NCBI GenBank assembly: GCA_964397305.1
Contig: CAYNIP010000003.1
Coordinates: 134,567 to 198,566 of the forward strand
DNA: 64,000 nt
Source: JAAUTY01 sp964397305
GTDB lineage: Bacteria; Cyanobacteriota; Cyanobacteriia; Cyanobacteriales; Spirulinaceae
Direction of reading: 5' to 3'
Shown one piece after another: positions 17,377 through 26,216 of the stretch. Below the pieces are notes generated by a model. It was not told the DNA's origin. It worked only from the letters and a program-made list of their open reading frames with translations, and did not search any database. The position numbers and the translations under genes are program-made. Every line of letters starts with the position of its first letter. The first letter of the stretch is position 1.

Positions 17377-17875
17377 TGGGAGCAAGGGCTTCTCGCAGAG
17401 CGGGCCACCGAGCGCTAAAGTGGGGATGCACCCCTTGGGTTGAGCCGCGCAAAACCCCACAGCAGCCAGGAGCGCGTCGGGTTTCCCTCGTCAACCCAAT
17501 CTACAGATTATCAAGGGTTGGGCAGCCAAAACTCCCCTGGCTCCAGTCCTCCTTGCAATCACCAACTCTAGAGAGCGATTCCGGGGGCCTTATTTCCGTA
17601 GAATTGCTGATAAAAAATCAGGGATTTCTGGGAGAGCAATAATTAGACTCAATCAAATTGTGAGCCCGTGCCGTATAATCGAAAATCTTTCTACTAACGA
17701 GGGGGGTTTGGGTTGCGGGCGCCGCCTGTTCTTTGGGAACATTAGGGCCTATTGCCCCAGTCTGAGAAAGGCTATAGTAATTAGCCCAGGGGTTTGATTG
17801 ACGTAAACACTTGCTCTCTTGTTAAGAAGTGTTTTATTTGGTAAAGGTCTGTATCTCAGAGATGCTGATGAAGCG

Positions 17876-17895
17876 ATTCTTAAAATATTCTTAAA
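17876..17895. promoter_or_regulatory. tandem 9-base direct repeat upstream of the phytochrome gene
   Basis: ATTCTTAAA occurs at 17876-17884 and again at 17887-17895, an 11-base period. Two half-sites one helical turn apart suggest a response-regulator binding site of the OmpR/PhoB type. It is about 235 bases before the start codon. The half-site partly resembles the cyanobacterial Pho box (CTTAA core), but this is tentative. Confidence 0.35.
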
Positions 17896-18130
17896 GATGA
17901 AAGCGATGCCCGTACAGCGCGATCCCCGGTTATTTAGTACTGCTCCAGGCTGCACTATCCCAGCACTATGGAACCTGCCTGACAATGACTAGCGGCTCGA
18001 GGGCCTGCCCATTGTAGTGATGGGTGCTGGGATGAACTCCTGTCTTTGACTCCACCCTGATCCCTCCGATTGCTCAAAAGCAGTATGCGGTTCAGACTAC
18101 CGAAATCTGTCGTTTTAGAGAAGAATATCA

Positions 18131-20665
18131 ATGAATTTACGATGCCACACCCCCCTTGCCCAGCCTGGTCGTGACGCGGCGCAGTTGGTTGAACCCACCC
18201 CGATTCGCACCCTTGGTCACGTTCAGCCCCACGGCGTTCTCCTCGCTCTCCAAGAGCCTGAGCTGAATATTCGCCAACTGAGTAGCAATGTGGAGAAGTT
18301 ACTGGGCCATGATCCTCAAAATCTCCTCGGACGTAACCTCGAGGTTCTCCTCGGCTGTCCGCAGACCGAGAAGATCCGTGCCGCCTTGGCTTATGGGGAG
18401 CTCGAGGCGGTGAACCCGCTGCCTTGCACGCTGCAAGTGGGCGATCGCGAAGTCAGCCTGGAAGGAACCCTACACCGCGCCGACGGTCTGGCCATTCTCG
18501 AGCTCGAGCTCATGCCCACGTTGGAAGGCGAGAACTTTCGTGACCTCCATCGCCTCGTCAAATCAGCGCTCACGAAAATCCGTCACACGACCAATCTTCA
18601 AGAGTTGAGTGAGGTGGTGGTCAGCGCGGTGCGGGATCTGACCGGCCTGGATCGGGTCATGTTCTATCGCTTCAACGAACAGGGCAACGGCACGGTCTTA
18701 GCCGAAGACCGCCGCCGTAACCTGAAGCCCTTGCTGGGTCTCAACTTCCCGGCCCTTGATATTCCTGACCAAGCTCGGGAGCTCTTTTTGCAGGTCGGCC
18801 TGCGTTTAATTGCCAATACCCGAGCTCCCTCAGCAGCGCTGCTGCCGAGCCTCAACCCCCTGACGGGTCGGCCCCTGGATCTGGGTCGCGCCGTGCTGCG
18901 GGGGGTCTCTCTCTGTCACCTAGAATACCTCCACAATATGGGTGTTGGTGCTTCTATGGCGATTCCCCTAGTCAAAGCGGGGGAGCTCTGGGGCCTGATC
19001 GCCTGCCACCACAACACCCCCAAGCGGCTGACCTACGATGTGCGAGCAGCCTGCGAACTCATCGGTCAAGTGGTCTCGGCCGAATTGGCGACTCAGCACA
19101 GCAGCGATGATTATGAGTACCAGGTGGAGGTCAACACGGCCCAAACTCAGCTCGTTGAAGCCCTTTCCTTGGGGGATGACGTGGCGACGGCGCTGGTGGC
19201 GGCGGCGTCGCCGCTGCTCAACCTGGTTCAAGCTGGGGGTGCGGCCTTGCTGCTGGACGGCACTTGTACCACGGTGGGCACGGTTCCCCCCCAGTCGGTG
19301 ATCATTGAGCTGGCCGACTGGCTTCACCTTCACCACCGTGATGAGCGGCTCATCCACACCGATAGCTTGGCGCAGCTTGAGGAGCGCTACCAGGCCTATA
19401 AGAACGAGGCGAGCGGCCTCCTGGCGATCGCCCTCTCGGAGACGCGACCCCAGTATATTCTCTGGTTCCGCCCGGAAGTCATCCAGTCCGTTCAGTGGGC
19501 CGGCGACCCAACCCAGTCGATCCAGCGTGACAGCCAAGGGCGAATTACCCTGTCACCGCGCCAGTCCTTCGAGCTGTGGAAGGAGTCAGTCCGGTTCACT
19601 TCCCTGCCCTGGAAGGCCTGTGAACTCGAAGCAGCCCTAGCCCTGCGTCAGTCGATCCTGCGCTTGAACCTCCGCAAGGCGGACAAGCTGGCGCAACTCA
19701 ACCAAGCCCTCCAGGCCTCGGAAGCCCGGGAGCGCGAGAAGGCCCAGGCCCTAGCCCAGACCCTGGAAAAGCTCCAAGCAACTCACGCGCAACTGGTGCA
19801 GACCCACACCCATCTGGTGCAGAGCGAGAAGATGTCGAGCCTCGGCCAATTAGTCGCTGGGGTGGCCCACGAGATTAACAACCCGGTCAATTTCATCTAT
19901 GGCAACCTGGTTCATGTTGAAAACTACGTCCAGGAACTTGTGGGAATGTTGCAGCTCTATGCCGATCATTACTCCGAGCCCGTGACGGAAATTCAGGAGC
20001 ACGCCGAGGACATCGATCTCGAATTTCTCCTGGCGGACTTGCCGAAAATGCTCGGCTCCATGCGGCTTGGGGCCAGTCGCATTCGGGAGATTGTCCAGTC
20101 CCTCCGCACCTTCTCGCGGCTGGATGAGAGCGAGACCAAGGCCGTGGATATCCACGAGGGAATTAACAGCACTTTGCTGATCCTCAGCAATCGCTTCAAG
20201 GCGAGGCCCGATCACCCCGGCCTTCAGGTGGTGAAGGAGTTTGGGCCGCTTCCCGCGGTGGAATGCTACCCCGGCCCTCTCAATCAGGTGTTTATGAACC
20301 TGCTGGCCAATGCCATTGACGCGATTGAGGAGCAGCACCAGGGGCGATCGCCCGCTGAGCTGAAGGCGGAACCCGGGCAAATTACCATCCGCACAACCCT
20401 TGATCCTGAGGGCCCTTGGGCTCGCATCACCATCACGGACAACGGCGGCGGCATCCCAGAGGCGGCCCGCGATCGCCTCTTCGATCCCTTCTTCACCACC
20501 AAGCCCGCCGGCAAGGGAACCGGCATGGGCCTAGCGATCAGCTTCCAGATCGTGACCGAGAAGCACGGCGGCCGGTTGCGCTGCGAGTCGGAGCCGGGGC
20601 AAGGAACCACCTTCCACATTGAGATTCCCCTGCGCGCTCAGAGCACGGCAACCACCGCTGCTTAA
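18131..20665 (+). CDS. Cph1-type phytochrome sensor histidine kinase
   Basis: An 844-residue photoreceptor kinase with PAS-GAF-PHY-HisKA-HATPase order. The PAS domain has GHVQPHG (29-35). In the GAF domain, DIP is at 210-212 and the bilin-binding cysteine is Cys262 in SLCHLEYLHNMGVGAS, matching Cph1 Cys259. The PHY tongue reads PRQSF at 476-480 with WKE after it. A coiled coil (about 515-565) leads to the phosphoacceptor His580 in GVAHEINNP, and the ATP domain has DNGGGIPEAARDRLFD and KGTGMGLAIS. The N-terminal position used by biliverdin-binding phytochromes is Val20, not Cys, so phycocyanobilin and red/far-red switching are expected. No response regulator is adjacent. The start is the first ATG of the frame. 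Confidence 0.95.
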   Translation: MNLRCHTPLAQPGRDAAQLVEPTPIRTLGHVQPHGVLLALQEPELNIRQLSSNVEKLLGHDPQNLLGRNLEVLLGCPQTEKIRAALAYGELEAVNPLPCTLQVGDREVSLEGTLHRADGLAILELELMPTLEGENFRDLHRLVKSALTKIRHTTNLQELSEVVVSAVRDLTGLDRVMFYRFNEQGNGTVLAEDRRRNLKPLLGLNFPALDIPDQARELFLQVGLRLIANTRAPSAALLPSLNPLTGRPLDLGRAVLRGVSLCHLEYLHNMGVGASMAIPLVKAGELWGLIACHHNTPKRLTYDVRAACELIGQVVSAELATQHSSDDYEYQVEVNTAQTQLVEALSLGDDVATALVAAASPLLNLVQAGGAALLLDGTCTTVGTVPPQSVIIELADWLHLHHRDERLIHTDSLAQLEERYQAYKNEASGLLAIALSETRPQYILWFRPEVIQSVQWAGDPTQSIQRDSQGRITLSPRQSFELWKESVRFTSLPWKACELEAALALRQSILRLNLRKADKLAQLNQALQASEAREREKAQALAQTLEKLQATHAQLVQTHTHLVQSEKMSSLGQLVAGVAHEINNPVNFIYGNLVHVENYVQELVGMLQLYADHYSEPVTEIQEHAEDIDLEFLLADLPKMLGSMRLGASRIREIVQSLRTFSRLDESETKAVDIHEGINSTLLILSNRFKARPDHPGLQVVKEFGPLPAVECYPGPLNQVFMNLLANAIDAIEEQHQGRSPAELKAEPGQITIRTTLDPEGPWARITITDNGGGIPEAARDRLFDPFFTTKPAGKGTGMGLAISFQIVTEKHGGRLRCESEPGQGTTFHIEIPLRAQSTATTAA

Positions 20666-20683
20666 GCGCGGCGGGAGCCCGCT

Positions 20684-21451
20684 CTAGAGGGCAAAGTCGT
20701 TGGCAAAGCCCCGACGGGTCAGGGGTCGGTCGAGGATCAGGCCCTCGCCTCCCAAGACCTCCAGAGGCTCCCCATCCACCTCCAGCCAGACCGGAGCCTC
20801 GGGATTGATGCTGGTAGCCGTGTGGAGCACTTGGGCAATGCGGCCCGTCATCGAGAAGGTGCCGCCGCCCGTGGTGAAGTCCTGAGACAGGTCGATATGG
20901 ACCCCATCTTGGCGGACACTCAGTCGTCGGAGGCGGGTTCCCTCCGGGATGGCCGTGGCGTGCTCCTGGTCCCGAGGGCCAGCCAGCAGGCGCTCCAAGG
21001 CCAATTCCAGGGCGGCGGCAGGATCGGTCTCGGCCTTGGCGTTCAGCTCCACAGCCGCCGGGATCAGGTCCAGGGACTCGCCGCTAGCCCTCAGCCAGTA
21101 GGTTTGGGGCTGGGGGGCACTGGCGGCGGGCAAGGGAGCCTGAGGGGCCGCCGGGGCCGTCGCCGCTGGAGCTTGGGAATCGGGGGTGTCTGCCTCTGGA
21201 GCTGGGGCGGTGTCCTGGCTGAGGGGCGATTCCTGAGCTGGAGGAGATTCGACTTGCTCTAAGGGCGGTGAATCCGGTGGCGTTGAGCTGGTCAACTTGT
21301 TCCAGGCCCAGAGGCCCGTGCCCCCTCCGGCCAGGAGGGCCGTCAAGGCCACGCCGCTGGCGATCGCCGCGCTCGTAGACAGCCGTGGTTTGGGGCCTGG
21401 GGTGGGTGATGTCGTTGCTTGCGACGCTGCTTGGTGCTGTTGGTCTTCCAT
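20684..21451 (-). CDS. GerMN domain protein, membrane-anchored
   Basis: A 255-residue protein. A short cytoplasmic N-terminus (MEDQQHQAASQATTSPTPGP) precedes one transmembrane helix at about 30-52 (AAIASGVALTALLAGGG). A long Pro/Ala/Glu-rich linker follows to about residue 110, then a C-terminal GerMN (sporulation/germination-type) domain with YWLRASGESLDLIPAAVEL, LERLLAGP, IPEGTRLRRLSV and PVWLEVDGEPLEVLGGEG. GerMN domains occur in many extracytoplasmic proteins and probably bind ligands or cell-wall components. It is convergent with the phytochrome gene, ending 18 bases from it. The ATG at 21451 follows GAGGG and is preferred to upstream in-frame starts. Confidence 0.83.
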   Translation of the reverse strand: MEDQQHQAASQATTSPTPGPKPRLSTSAAIASGVALTALLAGGGTGLWAWNKLTSSTPPDSPPLEQVESPPAQESPLSQDTAPAPEADTPDSQAPAATAPAAPQAPLPAASAPQPQTYWLRASGESLDLIPAAVELNAKAETDPAAALELALERLLAGPRDQEHATAIPEGTRLRRLSVRQDGVHIDLSQDFTTGGGTFSMTGRIAQVLHTATSINPEAPVWLEVDGEPLEVLGGEGLILDRPLTRRGFANDFAL

Positions 21452-21584
21452 AACAACCCTCTTAGGGACGGCGGTTGGCGGCAGCGCCAATCCGGCCATC
21501 CTTTCGTTTCGATAGTTTTATTGTAAATTCCGAGCCCGGAAGCCACCCAGCCACGGCCGCGGCCAAGGCTACGGAACAAATTGC

Positions 21585-22412
21585 TTACTCCAAGGCGGCG
21601 GCGACTGTTTCCGGAGCAATCCGCACAAAAGCGGCGACCTCGAGGCCCTCATCGTCAATCGTGAGCGACAGCAGCCGCATCACCACCCCGAACCCTTCCA
21701 GATTCCGCAAGTCTAGCTGATTGCCGAGGAATTGCGTAGCCACCCCGGCAAAGATGGGCGGCAGGGGTTCGCCATTGATGGCGATTTCCGGCTCCCGCAG
21801 CTCAAAGGTGCGACCATTGGCCACCTCAAGCCCCGTGCTGAGGGTCAGGCGCAAGTCATCTGTCACGGCTCCAGCGGCATCACGGCCCTGGACTTGCAGG
21901 TTGAAACCCAGACGGTTGCCGCGCTGAAAATTCAAGCGGAAGTCCACGAGTTCGTAGCGTTGGCTACTGGCCCCGGGAAAGTTGGCGACGATCTGGTTCA
22001 CGATGCTCTGCAAGCGCTCGGCAAACTGAGGCGCGGCCAAGGCTTGGTTCAGATCTGCCTCACTCAGCTTCACCCGCAGGGCCGCTTGGAGAGGCTCCCG
22101 GAAGGCTGTTCGTAGGTTCTCGCCCCCAGCCCGCAGGGCTTCCAGATCAACACTAATCGGATCGGTCTCGATGTCGATCTCCGCCACCCGAATCGCGGGC
22201 GTCAGTTGCACGCCCCGGCCCGCCAGCCGCAGGCGCTGCACTTTCCCCCCGAGCAGTTGGTAGCTAGGAGCGTTGTCGATGCGGACGGCGAGCACTTCGG
22301 TTCCCGGCAGCCGCGATCGCACATTGCCCGCGATCACCTGGTCAAGGATGAACCCGACCGGGGCGAGGCCGCCGAGCAGACCGGAGAGGAGAATGGCAAT
22401 AATTTCGATCAT
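21585..22412 (-). CDS. DUF2993 family lipid-interface protein
   Basis: A 275-residue protein of the DUF2993 family common in cyanobacteria and actinobacteria. A short hydrophobic N-terminus (MIEIIAILLSGLLGGLAPVG) may anchor or export it. Characteristic stretches are LAVRIDNAPSYQLLGGKVQR, RVAEIDIETDPISVDLEAL, LSEADLNQAL and, at the end, NLEGFGVVMRLLSLTIDDEG. The beta-rich fold is thought to resemble lipid-transfer proteins, but the cellular role is unknown. The start at 22412 gives the expected hydrophobic N-terminus; the frame stays open 60 bases upstream. It stands alone, divergent from the purine permease gene. Confidence 0.85.
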   Translation of the reverse strand: MIEIIAILLSGLLGGLAPVGFILDQVIAGNVRSRLPGTEVLAVRIDNAPSYQLLGGKVQRLRLAGRGVQLTPAIRVAEIDIETDPISVDLEALRAGGENLRTAFREPLQAALRVKLSEADLNQALAAPQFAERLQSIVNQIVANFPGASSQRYELVDFRLNFQRGNRLGFNLQVQGRDAAGAVTDDLRLTLSTGLEVANGRTFELREPEIAINGEPLPPIFAGVATQFLGNQLDLRNLEGFGVVMRLLSLTIDDEGLEVAAFVRIAPETVAAALE

Positions 22413-22639
22413 TGGGGCTACCCCTCGGGGGTCTAGGACGGGAGGCGAGAACCGAGATGCTGCCGCCACCATAGCTTAGGGGAGCGGGCGATCGCAAGCG
22501 CTCCCGCCGGGCCAAGCCGGGGCCAAAAAATTGCAGCAACCGACACAGCACCACGGGTTACTCTGACAAGACGATGGGAATTTGCGGCGGCTGAGTCCAG
22601 AACCCTGGCCGCTGGTAGTTTCTGAGGAGTGCAACCCGA

Positions 22640-24040
22640 ATGACCCAAGAACCGGAGCCCGGTCAATCCCCAACCCCTGAAAGTCCAGAGCCTGGGGGCC
22701 TGGGCGGCGCGATCGCCCGTTGGTTTGACTTTGGCCCCCTGCATACGAATCTGAAAACTGAAGTGCTGGCCGGTGTCACCACCTTTGTGACCATGGCCTA
22801 CATTCTCGTCGTCAACCCTGATATTCTCTCTAACGCCATCTTCCTCAACGAATCCGGCGACCTATTTGGGGAATTGGTCATCGCGACCGGCCTCTCGGCG
22901 GCGATCGCCACCCTAATCATGGGCTTCTATGCCAAGCTCCCCTTTGCCCTCGCCCCCGGCATGGGGATCAACGCCTACTTTGCCTTCACCGTCGTGCTCG
23001 GGCTAGGCGTTGACTGGCCCATAGCCCTCGCCGCCGTCTTGATCGAAGGCGTGATCTTCATCCTGCTGACCGTGGCGAATATTCGTAACCAGATCGTCGA
23101 GGCGATCCCCGAGTGCATCAAGCACGCCACCACAGCAGGCATCGGTCTCTTCATCGCCTACATCGCCCTCAAGGGAGCCGGCATCATCGTCCCCTCCCAG
23201 GCCACCCTGACCACCCTCGGCAACCTGAAGGAACCAGCCACTGCCGTCACCATCCTCGGCCTCCTGATCACAGCCGCCCTAATTGCCCGCCGCGTCACCG
23301 GAGCCTTGCTCTGGGGGATTTTTGCCACCGCCCTGTTGGCCTGGCTATTCCGGATCTCCCCCTGGCCCTCCGGCCTCGTCGGCCTGCCCCCCCTGCCCGT
23401 GGATCTCGTGGGCCAAGCCTTCAGCGGCCTCGGCCGCTTGTTCCAGGGGAACCTCTGGGAAATGTTCGGCATTGTTTTCGTGTTTCTGTTCGTCGATCTG
23501 TTCGACACCATCGGCACCCTGACCGGCCTAGGAGCCAAGGCCGGCTACATCGACGACGCGGGCAAATTCCCCAACAGCGAAAAGGCCTTCATGGCCGATG
23601 CGGTGGGAACCACGGCCGGGGCCGTGCTGGGAACCTCCACCGTGACCACCTACATTGAGTCGGCCGCCGGGATTGCCGAGGGCGGTCGCAGCGGCTTCAC
23701 CGCCGTCGTCGTCGCCGTCCTCTTCCTGCTCTCGCTGCTGCTGATCCCCTTCTTCTCCGGCATTCCCAGCTTCGCGACCGCGCCAGCCCTCGTGATCGTC
23801 GGCGTGCTCATGATGTCCGGGGCGAAGCAGATTGACTGGAACGATCCCGGCGAGGCCATTCCCAGCTTTTTGACCATCCTGATAATGCCCCTCGCCTTCT
23901 CCATTGCGGAAGGGCTGGCTATGGGCCTGATCGCCTATCCTCTGGTGCGAAGCTTCCAGGGCCGCGCCGGAGAACTGAAGCTGGGAATGTGGATTTTGGC
24001 GGCGGTATTCGTGCTGCGCTACCTCCTGGGTGGGGGATAA
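22640..24040 (+). CDS. NCS2 family purine permease, AzgA type
   Basis: A 466-residue permease with about 12-14 hydrophobic segments. The signature of the AzgA/GhxP branch is clear: TEVLAGVTTFVTMAYILVVN, FALAPGMGINAYFAFTVV, IPECIKHATTAGIGLFIAYI, DLFDTIGTLTGLGAKAGYID and TSTVTTYIESAAGIAEGGRS. These proteins import guanine, hypoxanthine or adenine with protons. The N-terminal 25 residues are Pro/Glu-rich and likely cytoplasmic. The start is the first ATG. It is 48 bases upstream of trpA on the same strand, so readthrough is possible, though the functions are unrelated. Confidence 0.92.
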   Translation: MTQEPEPGQSPTPESPEPGGLGGAIARWFDFGPLHTNLKTEVLAGVTTFVTMAYILVVNPDILSNAIFLNESGDLFGELVIATGLSAAIATLIMGFYAKLPFALAPGMGINAYFAFTVVLGLGVDWPIALAAVLIEGVIFILLTVANIRNQIVEAIPECIKHATTAGIGLFIAYIALKGAGIIVPSQATLTTLGNLKEPATAVTILGLLITAALIARRVTGALLWGIFATALLAWLFRISPWPSGLVGLPPLPVDLVGQAFSGLGRLFQGNLWEMFGIVFVFLFVDLFDTIGTLTGLGAKAGYIDDAGKFPNSEKAFMADAVGTTAGAVLGTSTVTTYIESAAGIAEGGRSGFTAVVVAVLFLLSLLLIPFFSGIPSFATAPALVIVGVLMMSGAKQIDWNDPGEAIPSFLTILIMPLAFSIAEGLAMGLIAYPLVRSFQGRAGELKLGMWILAAVFVLRYLLGGG

Positions 24041-24088
24041 GGCCCCGGCTGGCGTACACTAACGGGGTGTTTCCGATCGTCCCTGGCC

Positions 24089-24895
24089 ATGACTTCTGTT
24101 TCTGCCTGCTTCCAAGCGCTCCGTGCCCAGTCTCAATGCGCCCTGATCCCCTTCCTCACGGCGGGCGATCCCGATCTGGAGACCACGGCGGCGGCCTTGA
24201 AAATCCTGGACCAAGCGGGGGCTGACCTGATTGAACTCGGTCTGCCCTACGCCGATCCCCTGGCCGATGGGCCAACGATCCAGGCAGCAGCGACCCGGGC
24301 CCTGCGGCGTGGCACCCGGTTTGAGGCCGTCCTAGAGCTGGTGCAGAGCACGGCTGGCCAGCTCCGCGCCCCCCTGATTCTGTTTACCTATTACAATCCC
24401 GTCTTCCATCGCGGCGTGACAACCTTCCTCGACCAAGTGGCGGCCGCCGGGGTGAAGGGTCTGGTGATCCCCGATCTGCCCCTGGAGGAAGCGCCGGTCG
24501 TCCTAGAACCAGCCGCTGACCGGGGCCTGGAGGTCACGCTGCTGGTCGCGCCCACGAGCCCGCCGGAGCGGATTCGGGCGATCGCCCAGCAGTCCCAGGG
24601 CTTCATCTACCTCGTCAGCGTCACCGGCGTCACCGGGGCCCGGTCCGTAGTGGCTAGCCGCGTCAAGGACCTCCTACCGCAACTGCGGACCGTGACCGAT
24701 AAGCCCATCGGCGTCGGCTTCGGCATTTCGCAGCCGGACCACGCCCGCCAGGTCAAGGACTGGGGAGCTGATGCGGCGATCGTCGGCAGCGCCATGGTGC
24801 AACGCCTTGCCAGCGCAGAACCAGCGGCGGGCTTGACAGCGGTGGCAGCCTTCTGTCGGGAGTTAAAAGCAGCTTTGCAAGGGGAGGGAGCATGA
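24089..24895 (+). CDS. trpA: tryptophan synthase alpha subunit
   Basis: A 268-residue TrpA, which cleaves indole-3-glycerol phosphate to indole and glyceraldehyde 3-phosphate. The catalytic Glu and Asp lie in LIELGLPYADPLADGPTIQ, and the phosphate-binding loop at the C-terminus is GVGFGISQPDHARQ with IVGSAMV. Length is standard. The other trp genes are not adjacent. Its stop overlaps the start of the next gene (ATGA), indicating translational coupling to the small membrane protein. Confidence 0.97.
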   Translation: MTSVSACFQALRAQSQCALIPFLTAGDPDLETTAAALKILDQAGADLIELGLPYADPLADGPTIQAAATRALRRGTRFEAVLELVQSTAGQLRAPLILFTYYNPVFHRGVTTFLDQVAAAGVKGLVIPDLPLEEAPVVLEPAADRGLEVTLLVAPTSPPERIRAIAQQSQGFIYLVSVTGVTGARSVVASRVKDLLPQLRTVTDKPIGVGFGISQPDHARQVKDWGADAAIVGSAMVQRLASAEPAAGLTAVAAFCRELKAALQGEGA

Positions 24896-25146
24896 GGCCC
24901 TTGCCCCCGGAGCCCCTAACCACTCCCCCAAGTATTTGGGCTTACAAGCCCTGGTGGTGCCAGCCTTGGTCGATCCTACTGACGGGAGCGCTGCTCGTGG
25001 CCGGGGCCTGGGGCCTGACGCGATCGCTCTGGCTGACCCTGCCCCTGAGCGGCGCGATCGCTCTCTGGTGGACCTACTTTCTCCTCCTTGTCCCTCGCTG
25101 GTTTCGTCAGGCGGCGGGCTCGCGATCGCCGCAATCGGACGCTTAG
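24892..25146 (+). CDS. small membrane protein coupled to trpA (DUF6737-like)
   Basis: An 84-residue protein whose ATG overlaps the trpA stop. A cytoplasmic segment containing IWAYKPWWCQPWSI is followed by two hydrophobic helices (about 28-44 and 48-66) and a basic tail. The YKPWWCQPWSI block is what I associate with a small cyanobacterial family (DUF6737); that assignment is from memory. The function is unknown. The overlap with trpA may reflect compact transcription rather than a shared pathway. Confidence 0.75.
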   Translation: MRPLPPEPLTTPPSIWAYKPWWCQPWSILLTGALLVAGAWGLTRSLWLTLPLSGAIALWWTYFLLLVPRWFRQAAGSRSPQSDA

Positions 25147-25555
25147 CCGGGGTTCTATTCGTTGCGCCTCAGCGCCAAAACCACAATTCGCGACAACCCC
25201 TGAAAGCAAAACAAGGGAGTTAAGTCGTTTCCGTTAAGGATGAGACGGGTCAACCACGAAATCCTTGCTAAGCAAGAATTGCAGCCATTTCAGAGGGTCG
25301 CAAAATTGTTTGAGACAACGATAAGTCGGCGATCGCGCCAAGATCGCCAGTGATCATGGCTTGGCGATCGCTCATCGGAGACTCCCCTTCGCCCTACCTG
25401 AGGGGCCGAGGGAGGTAGACGCGCAGCGGCTTCTCGCAGAGGGGGCAAACTTGCCTGACTGAGATGCCCCTGCGAGAGGCTTCAGACCATAGCTTATGAA
25501 TTCAGAAATTGCTATAAATGCTGCCACTGTACTCATGAAATACTGAACAGGCTAT
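25147..25555. other. intergenic region before the MerR gene
   Basis: Holds a degenerate family A element (25371-25470) and about 90 bases of AT-rich DNA before the regulator, with a TATAAA at about 25514 that could serve as its -10 box. No gene is visible. Confidence 0.5.
25371..25470. mobile_element. MITE-like family A copy, degenerate left end
   Basis: Shares GGAGACTCCCCTTCGCCCT, GTAGACGCGCAGCGGCTTCT and GGGGGCAAACTTGCCTGACT with the copy at 25994-26106 in the same orientation. The right terminus GACTGAGATGC is intact, while the left GGTGCATCTC is eroded to CTCATC. The two copies bracket the MerR gene as direct repeats. Confidence 0.6.
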
Positions 25556-25981
25556 ATGTTCCAAGTCAAAGATGTTGCGCGCCAGCTTAACCTAAATCCC
25601 CAAACCCTCTACTTCTACGAGCGGATTGGTTTGATTCCGCCACCCCCACGCAATCAGGCTGGCTACCGGCTGTTTAGCCCCCAGGATGTCGAGCGCTTGG
25701 CCTTCATTAGTCGTGCGAAGGCCTTGGGGCTAACTCTGGAGGAGATCAAAGATATTTTGACCCTGAAGGAGCAACAATCCCTCACCTGCAAAGCCCTGTA
25801 TGATCGCTTAGTTGCCAAGCTTCAGCATCTAGAGACCCAAATTCAGCAACTTCAGCAACTGCGGGCTGAACTGGTTCCCCTTGTGGAGAAGTGCCACGTT
25901 CGACTGGCGGTCGCGGATCGCGATCGCCCTTGTACTGTCCTCGACGAAGCACGCTCAACGGGGGCGAGCCAGGAGCAGTAA
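25556..25981 (+). CDS. MerR family metal-responsive transcription regulator
   Basis: A 141-residue MerR-type activator. The N-terminal winged helix reads VKDVARQLNLNPQTLYFYER, then IGLIPPPPRNQAGYRLFSPQ; a long dimerisation helix occupies about residues 75-110. Candidate metal ligands are Cys78 (LTCKALYD, aligning with the Cys79 position of ZntR/PbrR), Cys113 (EKCHV) and Cys126 (RPCTVLD). The arrangement fits a thiol-sensing metal or metalloid regulator, though the ligand cannot be specified. The likely target is the promoter at 26148-26179 ahead of the thioredoxin-like and permease genes. Direct copies of a family A repeat flank the gene. Confidence 0.87.
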   Translation: MFQVKDVARQLNLNPQTLYFYERIGLIPPPPRNQAGYRLFSPQDVERLAFISRAKALGLTLEEIKDILTLKEQQSLTCKALYDRLVAKLQHLETQIQQLQQLRAELVPLVEKCHVRLAVADRDRPCTVLDEARSTGASQEQ

Positions 25982-25993
25982 CGCAGCATAACG

Positions 25994-26106
25994 GGTGCAT
26001 CTCCCTTTGGAGACTCCCCTTCGCCCTCCTTGGGAGAAGGGGCTGGGGGATGTAGACGCGCAGCGGCTTCTCGCAGAGGGGGCAAACTTGCCGAACTGAG
26101 ATGCGG
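25994..26106. mobile_element. MITE-like element, family A, opposite orientation
   Basis: Left end GGTGCATCTCCCTTTGGAGA, right end GAACTGAGATGC, which are inverted relative to each other. The interior contains the core CTTGGGAGAAGGGGCTGGGG and the palindrome GGCAAACTTGCC. The unit is reversed relative to 3910-3998. I see no clear target duplication. It separates the MerR gene from its probable target promoter. Confidence 0.65.
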
Positions 26107-26147
26107 CCAAACGGCGATGCTCCCAACCCCAAATCTCCCATCAGTGC

Positions 26148-26179
26148 TTGACATTATACTCAGGTATAGAGTTTATCCT
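26148..26179 (+). promoter_or_regulatory. MerR-type promoter and operator
   Basis: TTGACA (26148-26153) and TATCCT (26174-26179) are 20 bases apart, longer than the usual 17 and typical of promoters that MerR proteins untwist to activate. The spacer contains the dyad ACTC-N7-GAGT (26158-26172). A second inverted pair, CTCAGG and CCTGAG (26159-26164 and 26177-26182), overlaps the -10. It lies about 38 bases before the thioredoxin-like gene. Confidence 0.7.
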
Positions 26180-26216
26180 GAGGGTTAACGCTTGAACTTT
26201 ACTTGGGAGACCGAAG

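Larger units (their letters stand above)
16901..18130. other. repeat-rich intergenic region upstream of the phytochrome gene
   Basis: About 1.2 kb without a convincing gene. It contains a complete family B element (17058-17376), a GGTTGGGTT-type fragment (about 17433-17520) and, nearer the phytochrome gene, AT-rich single-copy DNA. The latter includes AACACTT paired with AAGTGTT (around 17803-17833) followed by T-rich sequence, and a tandem direct repeat at 17876-17895. A 78-codon leftward frame at 17749-17985 has no family resemblance and is not called. Confidence 0.55.

Noticed and set aside
17749..17985. 78-codon leftward open frame upstream of the phytochrome gene
   Set aside because: No family resemblance, no Shine-Dalgarno, and it lies across likely regulatory DNA.
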